Shown here one piece after another: positions 15,694-24,571 of a stretch of DNA of 64,000 nucleotides. The stretch is from Pseudomonas multiresinivorans. GTDB taxonomy: Bacteria; Pseudomonadota; Gammaproteobacteria; Pseudomonadales; Pseudomonadaceae. The notes under the pieces were generated by a model, which was given only the letters and a program-made list of their open reading frames with translations, was not told the origin of the DNA and made no database searches. Where the stretch lies: contig NZ_CP048833.1 in assembly GCF_012971725.1 (NCBI RefSeq), positions 496,001-560,000 of the forward strand, read 5' to 3'. Position numbers and translations under genes: made by a program. Each line of letters opens with the position of its first letter. The stretch's first letter is position 1.

Positions 15694-16611
15694 ATGGACA
15701 ATCTTCGCGGCATGGCGGTGTTCGCCACCGTGGTCTCGCGCGGCTCCATGGCCGCCGCGGCCGAGGCACTCGGCATGACGCCCTCGGCGGTCAGCCAGCA
15801 GATTCGCAAGCTCGAAGCCCACGCCCAGGTCACGCTGCTGCACCGCACCACCCGCAAGCTGACGCTCACCGAAGCCGGTGAGGCCTTCTATCGCAGCTGC
15901 GCACAGATGCTGGCGATTGCCGAGGAAGCCGAGCAGCGCCTGGGCGAATGGCGCGAGGCGCCGGTGGGCGAACTGCGGCTGGCGGCACCGGTGGGTTTTT
16001 CCGGCAAGTTGATCACCGAAGCGCTGCGGCCGCTGCTGGAGAACCACCGGCAACTGCGCTTGCAGCTGTTCTTCCATGACGAGCAGATCGACCTGATCGA
16101 GCAGCGCATAGACCTCGCCATCCGCGTCGGCAGCCTGTCCGATTCCAGCCTGGTGGCGCGCCATCTGGCGGAATGGAACAACGTCATCTGCGCGGCCCCG
16201 ACTTACCTGCGGCGCATAACTCCCATCGACCATCCCCAGCAATTGCAGAACGTGGACTGGCTGGCGTTGAACACCGTGGCGCACCAGGCGTACCTGAACT
16301 TCAGCGGGCCGGGCGGAGAAACCTGCAAGCTGCGCCTGGAGGCGCGCGTCGCCGCCAACAGCATGATCGCCCTGCGCCAGTTCACCCTCGATGGCCTTGG
16401 CGTGTCCTGCCAGCCGGAACCCGAAGTGCGCGAGGCGCTGGAGGAGGGCAGGCTGGTGCGCCTGCTGCCGGAATGGTCACTGCCGCCGTTCGGGATCTAC
16501 GCCGTCACCCCACGCCGCGACGCGCAGCCGGCCAAGGTCAAGGTCGCCATCGAAGCGCTGCGCCGGCACCTGGGCGGGTCCGCGACACTGCGCTTCCACG
16601 CGCCGGTGTGA
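15694..16611 (+). CDS. LysR-type regulator (CrgA-like)
   Basis: A 305-residue LysR protein with the HTH at residues 18-40 (GSMAAAAEALGMTPSAVSQQ) and an effector domain to about 295. RTTRKLTLTEAGEAFY, and RVGSLSDSSLVARHL in the effector domain, place it in the CrgA/AaeR-like group that often controls adjacent reductases or small genes. GGAG lies about 8 nt before the start. It is divergent from DUF2218, its most likely target. Confidence 0.85.
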   Translation: MDNLRGMAVFATVVSRGSMAAAAEALGMTPSAVSQQIRKLEAHAQVTLLHRTTRKLTLTEAGEAFYRSCAQMLAIAEEAEQRLGEWREAPVGELRLAAPVGFSGKLITEALRPLLENHRQLRLQLFFHDEQIDLIEQRIDLAIRVGSLSDSSLVARHLAEWNNVICAAPTYLRRITPIDHPQQLQNVDWLALNTVAHQAYLNFSGPGGETCKLRLEARVAANSMIALRQFTLDGLGVSCQPEPEVREALEEGRLVRLLPEWSLPPFGIYAVTPRRDAQPAKVKVAIEALRRHLGGSATLRFHAPV

Positions 16612-16654
16612 GCCGCGTTACCATGGCCTTCTCGATGATCGGAGTGAACAGAAC

Positions 16655-17110
16655 ATGGCCCTGAACTGGACCTGCAAGCACCACCTCGACCTGACCAAGG
16701 AAGAGCTCTACGCCATCCTGCAACTGCGCACCGAAGTCTTCGTGGTGGAGCAGAAATGCCCGTACCAGGAAGTCGATGGCCTCGACCTGGTCGGCGACAC
16801 CTGCCACCTGATGGTGGAGCAGGATGGCCAGCTGATCGGCTACCTGCGCCTGCTCGATCCGCAACGCCATGACGGCGACGTGGTGATCGGCCGCGTGGTG
16901 ATCGCGCCGGCCGGGCGCGGCACCGGTCTTGGCCACCAGCTGATGGAGCAGGCACTGCAGGCCATTGCCCAGCGCTGGGCCGGCCTGCCGATCTACCTCT
17001 CGGCCCAGGCGCACCTGCAGGGCTACTACGGCCGCTACGGCTTCGCGCCGGTGACCGAGGTCTATCTGGAAGACGACATCCCGCACATCGGCATGCGCCG
17101 CACCGCCTGA
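16655..17110 (+). CDS. elaA: GNAT acetyltransferase, ElaA family
   Basis: A 151-residue GNAT protein of the ElaA type. LQLRTEVFVVEQKCPYQEVDG is the usual ElaA opening (about residues 23-43). The acetyl-CoA loop is RVVIAPAGRGTGLGHQLM (about 79-96), and the end YGRYGFAPVTEVYLEDDIPH is characteristic. The substrate is unknown. The start at 16655 has GGAG at 16641-16644; the longer frame from 16391 overlaps the LysR gene and is not credible. It converges with the AraC gene, 1 nt between the stops. Confidence 0.88.
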   Translation: MALNWTCKHHLDLTKEELYAILQLRTEVFVVEQKCPYQEVDGLDLVGDTCHLMVEQDGQLIGYLRLLDPQRHDGDVVIGRVVIAPAGRGTGLGHQLMEQALQAIAQRWAGLPIYLSAQAHLQGYYGRYGFAPVTEVYLEDDIPHIGMRRTA

Positions 17111-17111
17111 C

Positions 17112-18140
17112 TCAGCGGGGCAGGGCGTCGCGCCAGGCACCAGGACTGGTGCCGTACCAACGGCTGAAGGCGCGGGAAAAGCTCTGCAAGTCACCATAGC
17201 CGAGCTGGTCAGTGATCTGCGCCAGTGACAGCTGCGGATCCTCCAGCAGGTCCAGCGCGCGAAAGCGCCGTTGCTCGTCCAGCAGTTCGCTGTAGCGCCA
17301 GCCGTGGCTGAGCAATCGCCGCGCGGCGGTGCGCTCGGTCAGATGGCGGAGCTCGCAGAATGCCTGGAAGCTCGCGCCCTGGGGCAGTTCGCGGGCAATG
17401 TAGTCGGCGGCCACGTCCAGCAGGGTTCGCTGGGTCTGGCTGCGTGCCTGGTCGAGCAGGCCGACCAGGGTGGCCTCCAGTTCGGCGTTGGGCGGTGACA
17501 GGGGGCGGCGATACAGCTCCGGCGCCAAATGCAGCACCACCGACGCGGAGCGCCAGCGCAAGGGCACGCGCAGTGCCTGTTGGTAGACGTGGGGATTGGC
17601 CGGCTCGACGCCGGGCAAGTCGATGGCCAGCAACGGATCGAGTGGAATGCCACTGGCCGACAGCTTGCGCCGCAACAGGCTGCAGATGCCCACCACGGTG
17701 TATTCGCTGCTCTGCCGCCCCGACAGCAGCGCACCCTGTTCGCTGAGCACCAGGGCGATCTGCCCGCGATCCTCGCGCAACTCGGCGCGCAGCGAGCCGT
17801 TGAAATACGGGAAGTACTCGCAGAAGTAGGCGCAGGCCGACTCCAGGGTCGGCGCCACGTCGAACAGATAAGTCAGGCCGTTGGTCAGGGTCGAGGCGAA
17901 GCGCTTGCCCGCCAGCAGGCCGATGGCCGATTCGCCGCTGGCCGCTTCTGCCTGGTCCCAGAAGCGCCGCGAGAGGAACAACGGCACCCGCACCAGCGGC
18001 GTGCGCAGCTCCAGCAGCGTGCGGCGGAAGCTCGCCTCCAGCTCATCGCCCGGCACACCGCGCGCCAACAGCTCCTCGATGGCCGGCAGCAGGGTCGGCG
18101 CGTAGAAGGCGTTGGACAGGTCGGCGGGACGGGGGCTCAT
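17112..18140 (-). CDS. AraC-type regulator with arabinose-binding-like domain
   Basis: A 342-residue regulator. The N-terminal part (about 15-200) is the alpha-helical sensing domain of the OruR/ArgR-type AraC group. Both C-terminal helix-turn-helix units are present: LRHLTERTAARRLLSHG (about 265-281) and LSLAQITDQLGYGDLQSFSRAF (about 301-322). The ATG at 18140 is preferred over a frame extending to 18257. It is a useful whole-length comparison for the shortened AraC protein at 21798. The target may be the hydrolase gene just upstream on the same strand. Confidence 0.84.
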   Translation of the reverse strand: MSPRPADLSNAFYAPTLLPAIEELLARGVPGDELEASFRRTLLELRTPLVRVPLFLSRRFWDQAEAASGESAIGLLAGKRFASTLTNGLTYLFDVAPTLESACAYFCEYFPYFNGSLRAELREDRGQIALVLSEQGALLSGRQSSEYTVVGICSLLRRKLSASGIPLDPLLAIDLPGVEPANPHVYQQALRVPLRWRSASVVLHLAPELYRRPLSPPNAELEATLVGLLDQARSQTQRTLLDVAADYIARELPQGASFQAFCELRHLTERTAARRLLSHGWRYSELLDEQRRFRALDLLEDPQLSLAQITDQLGYGDLQSFSRAFSRWYGTSPGAWRDALPR

Positions 18141-18213
18141 GGGCTCGGCAGCTCGGGATGGCGGCGCGACCGACCTTACGCATTGCGCCCGACGCCCACA
18201 AGCACCGACGGGT

Positions 18214-19164
18214 TCAGGTCGGGTAATGGCGCGTGAAGAAGTCCAGCAGGTAGGCATTCACCTTTTGCGGCTGCTGGTTCTGTATCCAGTGCCCGCAGTC
18301 CGCCAGCACATGCTGTTCGAGGTTAGGCACATGCTCGGGCATGCGCTGCACGGTGTAAGCCTCGAAGCGCCCAACCGGGTCGCGGTCGCCGATCAGGAAC
18401 AGTGTCGGCTGCTGCACCTTGCGCCCGGCCAGCGGCTCGGTGCGCTGCCAGCTGCGCTCGAAGTTGCGGTACCAGTTCAGCGCGCCGTGGAAGCCGTGGC
18501 CCTGGAAGGTTCGCACGTAGTACTGGAAGTCCTCGGCACTGCACCAGCTCGGGTGTTCCGGCGGTGTTGGCAGGCCGTCGAACAGGCGCCCATCGGGGGA
18601 CTGGTCGGGCGCCAGGCGCACGTTGTCACCGAGGAAGTGCCGCAGGCTGATGGCGACGTCCGCGTCCAGCTCGGCCTCGGCGCGCCCCGGCTGCTGGAAA
18701 TAGAGGATGTAGAAGAACTTGCCGGCGAACACCTCGCGCATGATCTCCACGGCGGGGCGCTTGGCGCGGCCGGCGAAGGGAACCGACAGCGTGGCCAGCA
18801 CGTCGACGCGCTGCGGCTCCAGCAGCGCCAGGTGCCACGCCACCGGGGCCCCCCAGTCGTGGCCGACCATCGCTACGCGCTCGTGGCCGAGGGCATCCAT
18901 AGCCCCCTGGATGTCTGCACACAGGGTCAGTACGTCGTAGGCATCCACCACGTCGGGCGCGCTGGTCTGGCCGTAGCCGCGCATCTCCGGCACGAACACG
19001 CGGTAGCCCGCGGCAGCGAGCACGCGCATCTGGTGCTGCCAGGAGTGCCAGCACTCGGGGAAGCCGTGCAGCAGCCATACCGGCTTGCCACTCAGCGGGC
19101 CGCAGCTGTAGAGGCTGAGCTGGATGCCGTTGACCGCCAGCAGCTGGTGTTCGAACTCGTTCAT
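18214..19164 (-). CDS. Alpha/beta hydrolase, epoxide-hydrolase-like
   Basis: A 316-residue alpha/beta hydrolase with the epoxide-hydrolase pattern: HGFPE (residues 34-38, oxyanion loop), nucleophile in GHDWGAPV, a cap-domain tyrosine in LNWYRNFE, and the catalytic His in DCGHWIQNQQP near the C-terminus. It should open epoxides or hydrolyse a related bond; haloalkane dehalogenases share this layout but usually have a Trp pair. The start at 19164 gives the family length. It is divergent from the LysR gene at 19374 (209 nt between), which may control it. Confidence 0.82.
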   Translation of the reverse strand: MNEFEHQLLAVNGIQLSLYSCGPLSGKPVWLLHGFPECWHSWQHQMRVLAAAGYRVFVPEMRGYGQTSAPDVVDAYDVLTLCADIQGAMDALGHERVAMVGHDWGAPVAWHLALLEPQRVDVLATLSVPFAGRAKRPAVEIMREVFAGKFFYILYFQQPGRAEAELDADVAISLRHFLGDNVRLAPDQSPDGRLFDGLPTPPEHPSWCSAEDFQYYVRTFQGHGFHGALNWYRNFERSWQRTEPLAGRKVQQPTLFLIGDRDPVGRFEAYTVQRMPEHVPNLEQHVLADCGHWIQNQQPQKVNAYLLDFFTRHYPT

Positions 19165-19373
19165 GGCCGGGCTCCCGCGAAGGGTGATGACACTGGGAGA
19201 ACCACTATGCCAAGCAGCGCGCAAATCGCCGAAGCGCATTCATCGGCCGAATGCCGGCACCGCGCTCATCGGCGCAGCGCACGGATGATCGAAAATTGTC
19301 CTGCAGGGCTGGCGGCGCGGGGCAGGGCGCTCACTAGCATCCACCGCTCGCTTTCGCGCCCAACGCGGTACCC

Positions 19374-20300
19374 ATGCTCGACCTACGCCAACTGGACCTC
19401 AACCTGCTGCTGGCCTTCGACGCCATCTACCACCAGCGCAGCATCACCCGAGCCGCCGAGGTGATGAACCTCACCCAGCCGGCGATGAGCAACGCGCTGC
19501 GCCGCCTGCGCCTGCTCTGCGCGGACCCGCTGTTCGTCAAGACGCACCTGGGCGTGGCGCCGACGCTGGTGGCGCACCGGCTCTCCGGACACGTCCGCGA
19601 CGCCCTCGACAGCCTGCGTGACGCCCTGCACCACACACCCGCAGCGCTGGCCACAACGCCCACGCGCAGCCTGCGCCTGAGCTGCCCGGACGCTTTCCAG
19701 CCGCTGCTGCTCGACGCGTTGTGCGAGCAGCCGGAGCGGGACTGGCAGGTGCGCTATTACCAGACGCGTCGCCGCGAAGCGTTGCAGGAGCTGGCCACCG
19801 GCAAGCTCGACCTGCTGATCGACATCGACCAGCCGATTTCCCAGCAGAGCGGCCTGCGCAAGCTCCCCCTGCTCAGCGACCACTATGTGTTCGCCTATGG
19901 CGCGGCCTTGCAGCAGGCGCCGCGCACGCTGGAGGAGTACCTGCGGGTACCGCAGATCCAGGTGTCGCAGCGCCGCGATGGGCTTGCGCCGGTAGACCTG
20001 GAGCTGGGCCTGCGCGGCCAGCGCCGGACCATCGCCGTGAGTGTGCAGAGCGCACTGGCCGCGCGCCTGATCGCCGACCGCCAGCCCTTCGGCTTGACCC
20101 TGCCCAGCCGCGTCGCCCAGCTGTTGGGGCTGCAGCAGAGCCCGCTGCCGATGGAGCAGCCGCTGAGCCTGGAGTTGTGTCTCTATGTGGAAAGCCGCTA
20201 CCGCTTCGAACACGCGATGGAGCGGGCGCTGGCCTGTATCCAGCAGGCGTTCGCCGGCCTGCAGAAACAGCCACAGCGACGCATCGCGCTAGAGCGCTAG
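19374..20300 (+). CDS. LysR-type regulator (NodD/SyrM-like)
   Basis: A 308-residue LysR regulator. The opening LRQLDLNLLLAFDAIYHQRS and HTH TRAAEVMNLTQPAMSNALRR are typical of the NodD/LinR-like subgroup. The effector domain runs to about 295. No strong ribosome site is visible. It is divergent from the epoxide-hydrolase-like gene, the natural candidate target. Confidence 0.84.
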   Translation: MLDLRQLDLNLLLAFDAIYHQRSITRAAEVMNLTQPAMSNALRRLRLLCADPLFVKTHLGVAPTLVAHRLSGHVRDALDSLRDALHHTPAALATTPTRSLRLSCPDAFQPLLLDALCEQPERDWQVRYYQTRRREALQELATGKLDLLIDIDQPISQQSGLRKLPLLSDHYVFAYGAALQQAPRTLEEYLRVPQIQVSQRRDGLAPVDLELGLRGQRRTIAVSVQSALAARLIADRQPFGLTLPSRVAQLLGLQQSPLPMEQPLSLELCLYVESRYRFEHAMERALACIQQAFAGLQKQPQRRIALER

Positions 20301-20371
20301 TCGAGCGTTCCCAGGCATGCGGCCGGTGGATAAGCTTGCGGCCAACGGATGCCATCGACAGCGGGAACCCC

Positions 20372-20662
20372 ATGAAGCGAACCCCTACCGCCAGCCTGTG
20401 CCCCGAACTCGACGCGATCCTTCGCGCGGAGCTGAGTGCCGGCAACCAATTGGGCGAAGGACCGGTGCGCACGGATTGGCCGCAGCCCGGTTCGATCTAC
20501 GCCGCGTTGCGCGACAGCCTCCGCGTTCCACTGGGCGAGTTGACCGGGCCGGTGAAGCATTCGATCTGCCGCGATCCTCATTATGGCTGGCATGACGAGT
20601 GTTTCTGCGAACGGCATGGCGACCTGCTGGTGGCCGGCAGCACGCAACGTCAGCAGGCGTAG
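20372..20662 (+). CDS. Hypothetical protein with Cys/His-rich C-terminal half
   Basis: A 96-residue protein I do not recognise. The start at ATG 20372 is supported by GGGAA about 7 nt upstream. The N-terminal half is plain; the C-terminal part holds SICRDPHYGWHDECFCERHG, with three Cys and three His in 20 residues, suggesting a metal or redox site. No signal peptide or membrane segment is visible. It follows the LysR gene by 71 nt on the same strand. Long frames overlapping it on both strands look like shadows. Confidence 0.55.
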   Translation: MKRTPTASLCPELDAILRAELSAGNQLGEGPVRTDWPQPGSIYAALRDSLRVPLGELTGPVKHSICRDPHYGWHDECFCERHGDLLVAGSTQRQQA

Positions 20663-20741
20663 GAGCGGACTCCGTCCGCGATATGCAACAGGTCAACTCG
20701 GTGCAACCGGCCATCGATCGCGGACAGAGTCCGCTCCTGCA
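20659..20741. repeat. REP pair, family 2
   Basis: GTAGGAGCGGACTCCGTCCG at 20659 and its inverted partner ending at 20741 form a REP palindrome distinct from family 1 (GGACTCCGTCC instead of GAGCTTGCTC). A second pair of the same family is at 41453-41524. Confidence 0.88.
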
Positions 20742-20774
20742 CAGAGATCGGCGCCGCTGCGCAGCTGTGCCCCG

Positions 20775-21704
20775 TCAACCCGCATGACCTCCACGCGGCA
20801 AGCGCCGATCGGCCGCGAAGATCGCCTCGATCATCGCCTGCGCCGCCGGCGACAAGCCGTAGCCCGCGCGGCTGACGATGCCGTAGTGCAGGCGCAGCTC
20901 GGGGCGGTCCTGGGGCACGTCGACGATCTGCAGGATCGCCACCTCGCCACGCTGCACCGGATCGTGCAGGGCCTCCACCGCGGCGAGGCCCACCGCATCG
21001 GAACGCGCGACGATATGCAGGATCGCGGCGAACTGCGCGCACTCGACGTTCATGTGGAAATCACGCTCGCCGAGCACCTCGGCCAACACTTTGCGCAGCG
21101 GCGGCGGAATGCGCGTACCGACGCGCGGGTAATCGAGCAGGGCGGCCAGGCGCAGCGTGCCCTGTTCGGTCAGCGGGTGCCCCGGCCGGCAGAAGAAGCG
21201 CCCCGGGCGCAGGTCCATCCAGCGCACCTGGTAGTCGGGGTCGCCGGCGAAATTGCGCGCATCGCCGATGAAGAATTCCACCTGCTCTTCCTTGAGCAAC
21301 TGGGCCATCTGCTCCCAGTCGCCCATCAGAAAGCCGACGTCGATGGCCGGGTGTGCGCGGATGAAATCCGCCATCGCCTCGGGCACCAGCAGCTGGGCGG
21401 GGTAGGGACCGCAGCCGAAGCGAAGTTCGCCGGCATTGAGGCCGTTGTACTGCTCCAGTTCGTTGCGCAGCGAACGGGTGCCGCTGAGCAGGCGACGGGC
21501 GTGCTGCAACACCAGTTGGCCCTGGCCGGTGAGGCGGAAGTCGCGGCTCTGGCGGTCCACCAGCTCGCAGTCGAGATCGCGCTCCAGGGTCTGGATGCTG
21601 CGGCTCAGCGCCGACTGGCTGAGGCCGATGGCATCGGCGGCGCGCTGGTAGTTCTGGAAGTCGGCGAGGGCGGCCAGGTGGCGAAGCTGTCGGAGTTCCA
21701 TCAT
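20775..21704 (-). CDS. LysR-type regulator
   Basis: A 309-residue LysR protein with HTH at about residues 15-40 (NYQRAADAIGLSQSALSRS) and an effector domain with SRAGYGLSPAAQAMIE at the end. The start is either of two adjacent ATG codons (21704 or 21701). It is divergent from the AraC-like gene at 21798 with 93 nt between, so it may influence the catabolic region that begins there. Confidence 0.84.
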   Translation of the reverse strand: MMELRQLRHLAALADFQNYQRAADAIGLSQSALSRSIQTLERDLDCELVDRQSRDFRLTGQGQLVLQHARRLLSGTRSLRNELEQYNGLNAGELRFGCGPYPAQLLVPEAMADFIRAHPAIDVGFLMGDWEQMAQLLKEEQVEFFIGDARNFAGDPDYQVRWMDLRPGRFFCRPGHPLTEQGTLRLAALLDYPRVGTRIPPPLRKVLAEVLGERDFHMNVECAQFAAILHIVARSDAVGLAAVEALHDPVQRGEVAILQIVDVPQDRPELRLHYGIVSRAGYGLSPAAQAMIEAIFAADRRLPRGGHAG

Positions 21705-21797
21705 GCATCCTGCGCATTAAAGTGTTGAGTCGAATGAATTTGATGGATAACAGAGCGAGCTGATCTAGTAAACCGGTCACCGAACCGGTCCGCCACC

Positions 21798-22646
21798 ATG
21801 TCGCCTCTGCTCTTCGCTTCCAGTGCCTTCGCCAGCACCATCCTGCTGCACGCCGCCCGGCTCGGGCTCAGCGCCGTCGACCTGCGTCTGCGCGCCGGCA
21901 TTGCCGAAGCTTTGCTGGAAGACCACCGCGGGCGCATTCCAGCGCTGCAGGTGGAGCAGCTGTGGCGCGAGTGCGAGCTGGCCAGCGGCAATCCGCACTT
22001 CGGCTGCGAGATGGTCAACGGCATGGCGACCCATTGCTTGCAGGGGCTGAACATACTGCTGGATTCCGCGCCGGACCTGGGCACCAGCCTGCGCGCGTTC
22101 TGCGAGCACGTGCCGTCGGTGACCAATTGCGTGGACGCGCGGTTGGAGTTCGATGGCGAGAACACTCGCCTGGTCCTCGATCCGGTCACCCAGGACCTGC
22201 ATCACTTCGGCCTCGACGCCGCCGTGCTCACCTTGATCCGCAATATCTCGCGGCGAATCGGCCGCTCGCCGCAGGGCGTGTTCAACGCCGTGGGGATCGG
22301 CCCGCGGCAGCGCTGCGAGGAAATGCTGACGCTCTGGAACGTGCCTTGGCAGGTCACGCCGACGCCATTCCTGCAACTGCCCACTGCGCTGCTGGGCACG
22401 CCGCTGCCGGGTGCCAACGAGTTCCTCTACCAGAGCCTGCACCGGCAATGGTGCGGCGCCGCGCAGACCGGGGAGGGCGATGGCCTGAGCCTGGCGCGCA
22501 TCTGGCTGCGTTCGTCCGACCAGCCCATCGAGCGCATCGCCGAACGCATCGGTTACCGCCAGAGCGGCAACTTCATTCGCGCCTTCCGCAAGCGCTTCGG
22601 CATCACGCCCAAGCAGTTCCGTCTGGGCCAGTCGATCGGCGCATGA
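21798..22646 (+). CDS. AraC-type regulator lacking the first helix-turn-helix
   Basis: A 282-residue protein of the arabinose-binding AraC group. The sensing domain is intact (about 10-195). The DNA-binding end has the second helix-turn-helix, PIERIAERIGYRQSGNFIRA, and the closing FGITPKQFR. The first HTH and its linker helix, present in the sister protein at 17112-18140, are missing: QSLHRQWCGAAQTG runs almost directly into LSLARIWLRSS. The family is usually about 330-345 residues. The reading frame is open, so the loss was in frame. It may bind DNA poorly or act only as a partner. It precedes the DUF1302/DUF1329 genes. Confidence 0.75.
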   Translation: MSPLLFASSAFASTILLHAARLGLSAVDLRLRAGIAEALLEDHRGRIPALQVEQLWRECELASGNPHFGCEMVNGMATHCLQGLNILLDSAPDLGTSLRAFCEHVPSVTNCVDARLEFDGENTRLVLDPVTQDLHHFGLDAAVLTLIRNISRRIGRSPQGVFNAVGIGPRQRCEEMLTLWNVPWQVTPTPFLQLPTALLGTPLPGANEFLYQSLHRQWCGAAQTGEGDGLSLARIWLRSSDQPIERIAERIGYRQSGNFIRAFRKRFGITPKQFRLGQSIGA

Positions 22647-22730
22647 TCGAAATTTGTCGCTCCCGGCTTGTGGCGGAAAGGGCCGCCGCCGTCATGGTGC
22701 TCCCGCGGTACCTCATACCCGGAGCCCATA

Positions 22731-24560
22731 ATGACAAGAATCCATCCGGCCGCCGTTCCCCCCGTCTGCCGGGGGCGGCGCCCACGCAGCTTTGCCCAAC
22801 CTCTCCTGCTGAGCCTCGCGGTGACCGGCGCCAGCCACGCGCAGGCCACCACCTTCGAGATGAACGACGACTGGAGCCTGTCCACCAAGACCACGCTGAG
22901 CCTGGGCGCCAGCTGGTCGGCGCAGGACCCGGACCGGCACCTGATGACCCACGCCAACGCGGTGCAGGCGCAGCACATCAATAACGCCGACGGCACCAGC
23001 GTCAGCGCCGACGACAACCGCCTGAACTTCAAGAAGGGCGACCCGATCTCGCAGATGTTCAAGGGCCTCACCGACTTCAGCCTGGAGGGCCAGGGGCAGG
23101 GCGCCTTCATCCGCTTCAAGTACTGGTACGACAACGCCTACGAAACCGGCGACGGGCGCTTCAAGGACTTCGACGACAGCGGCTGGCCGACCCTGGCCCG
23201 CTACCACGGCTTCGATACCCTCGATGCCTACGTGTGGAAGGACTTCGACGTCGACGAGCATCCGCTGAACCTCAAGCTCGGCAAGCAGGTGCTGTCCTGG
23301 GGCGAGGCGATCCTGATCCAGAACGGCATCAACGTAATCAACCCGCTGGACTACAGCGCTTTCAACAAGCCCGGCGTGGACATCAAGGAAGGCCAGCTGC
23401 CGGTGGAGATGCTTTCCTTCAACCTCGGCCTGACCGACAAGGTGAACCTCGAAGGCTTCTACCAGTACAACTGGCGACCCAGCGTGCTGGACGGCTGCGG
23501 CACCTTCTTCGCCACCAGCGATGCCATCCAGCCCGGCTGCGGGCCGCTGTACCTGAGCCAGACGCAGACCGACGCGCAGATGCAGGCCAGCGGCCTGTAC
23601 GCCGCCCATGGCGACGACCAGGACCCGTCCGACCAGGGGCAGTGGGGCGTTGCCCTGCGCACGCTGATCAGTTCGCTGAACGACGCCGAAGCGGCGTTCT
23701 ACTACGTCAACTACCACGCACGCCTGCCGTACCTGGAGCTGACCGCGCGGGACGCCAGCAGGCCCGGCAACTTCCCCATCGGACGGGTGCAGGGGCCGGT
23801 GTATGCCGCGGCCTTCCCCGAGAACATCCACCTCTACGGCATGAGCATCAACGGCGCGCTACCCGGCTGGGGCACCTCGCTGGCGGCGGAGCTGAGCTAC
23901 CGGCCGAACATGCCGGTGGGCCTGAACGGCCCGGACATGAACGTGGCAATGATCACCGGCCCGGCCGGCAGCTCGGCCATCGACGGCATCCCCGCCAGCG
24001 CCACTACCAGCGGCCAGTCCCTGGATGGCTGGGTGCGCAAGCCGGTGTGGCAGATGACTGCCTCGGCCACCCAGATCATCGACAACGTGCTCGGCGCCAC
24101 GCGCCTGACCCTGCTCGGTGAAGCTGGCGTGGTGCATGTCGGCGATGTAGGTGATGAACGCCTCGGGCGCAACGCCGCCTTCGGCCGCAGCGCGCGCCTG
24201 GATGGCGCCGCCTGCAATGCGCCGAGCACCGGAGTGACCAACCGCTACTGCACCGACGACGGCTTCACCACGCCCTGGTCCTGGGGCTACCGCCTGCGCG
24301 CGGGCCTGGAATACAGCGATGTGCTGCCCGGCGTGAACATGCTGCCCAGCCTGAACTTCCGCCATGACGTGGAGGGCTACTCCTACGATCCGGGCGGCCC
24401 GTTCCAGGAAGGGCAGATGGCGGCCGGCCTCTCCCTGGCCTTCAACTACCTCAACGATTACAGCCTGGAGTTCGGCTACAACGCCTTCTTCGGCAACAAC
24501 AAGTACAGCACGCTCGACGACCGCGACTTCTACAGCGTCAGCGCCAAGGTCGACTTCTGA
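22731..24560 (+). CDS. DUF1302 outer-membrane protein
   Basis: A 609-residue protein with an export signal (cut near residue 37, ASHAQA) and a beta-rich, aromatic-rich body ending in F, as expected of an outer-membrane barrel. Segments such as LNLKLGKQVLSWGEAI and NVINPLDYSAFNKPGVD are typical of DUF1302. Such proteins are found with DUF1329 partners in clusters for sterols, terpenoids and other hydrophobic carbon sources and are thought to aid uptake or export across the outer membrane. Start ATG 22731 has GGAG at 22721-22724. The DUF1329 gene follows after 11 nt. Confidence 0.85.
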   Translation: MTRIHPAAVPPVCRGRRPRSFAQPLLLSLAVTGASHAQATTFEMNDDWSLSTKTTLSLGASWSAQDPDRHLMTHANAVQAQHINNADGTSVSADDNRLNFKKGDPISQMFKGLTDFSLEGQGQGAFIRFKYWYDNAYETGDGRFKDFDDSGWPTLARYHGFDTLDAYVWKDFDVDEHPLNLKLGKQVLSWGEAILIQNGINVINPLDYSAFNKPGVDIKEGQLPVEMLSFNLGLTDKVNLEGFYQYNWRPSVLDGCGTFFATSDAIQPGCGPLYLSQTQTDAQMQASGLYAAHGDDQDPSDQGQWGVALRTLISSLNDAEAAFYYVNYHARLPYLELTARDASRPGNFPIGRVQGPVYAAAFPENIHLYGMSINGALPGWGTSLAAELSYRPNMPVGLNGPDMNVAMITGPAGSSAIDGIPASATTSGQSLDGWVRKPVWQMTASATQIIDNVLGATRLTLLGEAGVVHVGDVGDERLGRNAAFGRSARLDGAACNAPSTGVTNRYCTDDGFTTPWSWGYRLRAGLEYSDVLPGVNMLPSLNFRHDVEGYSYDPGGPFQEGQMAAGLSLAFNYLNDYSLEFGYNAFFGNNKYSTLDDRDFYSVSAKVDF

Positions 24561-24571
24561 GGAACCTGCCG

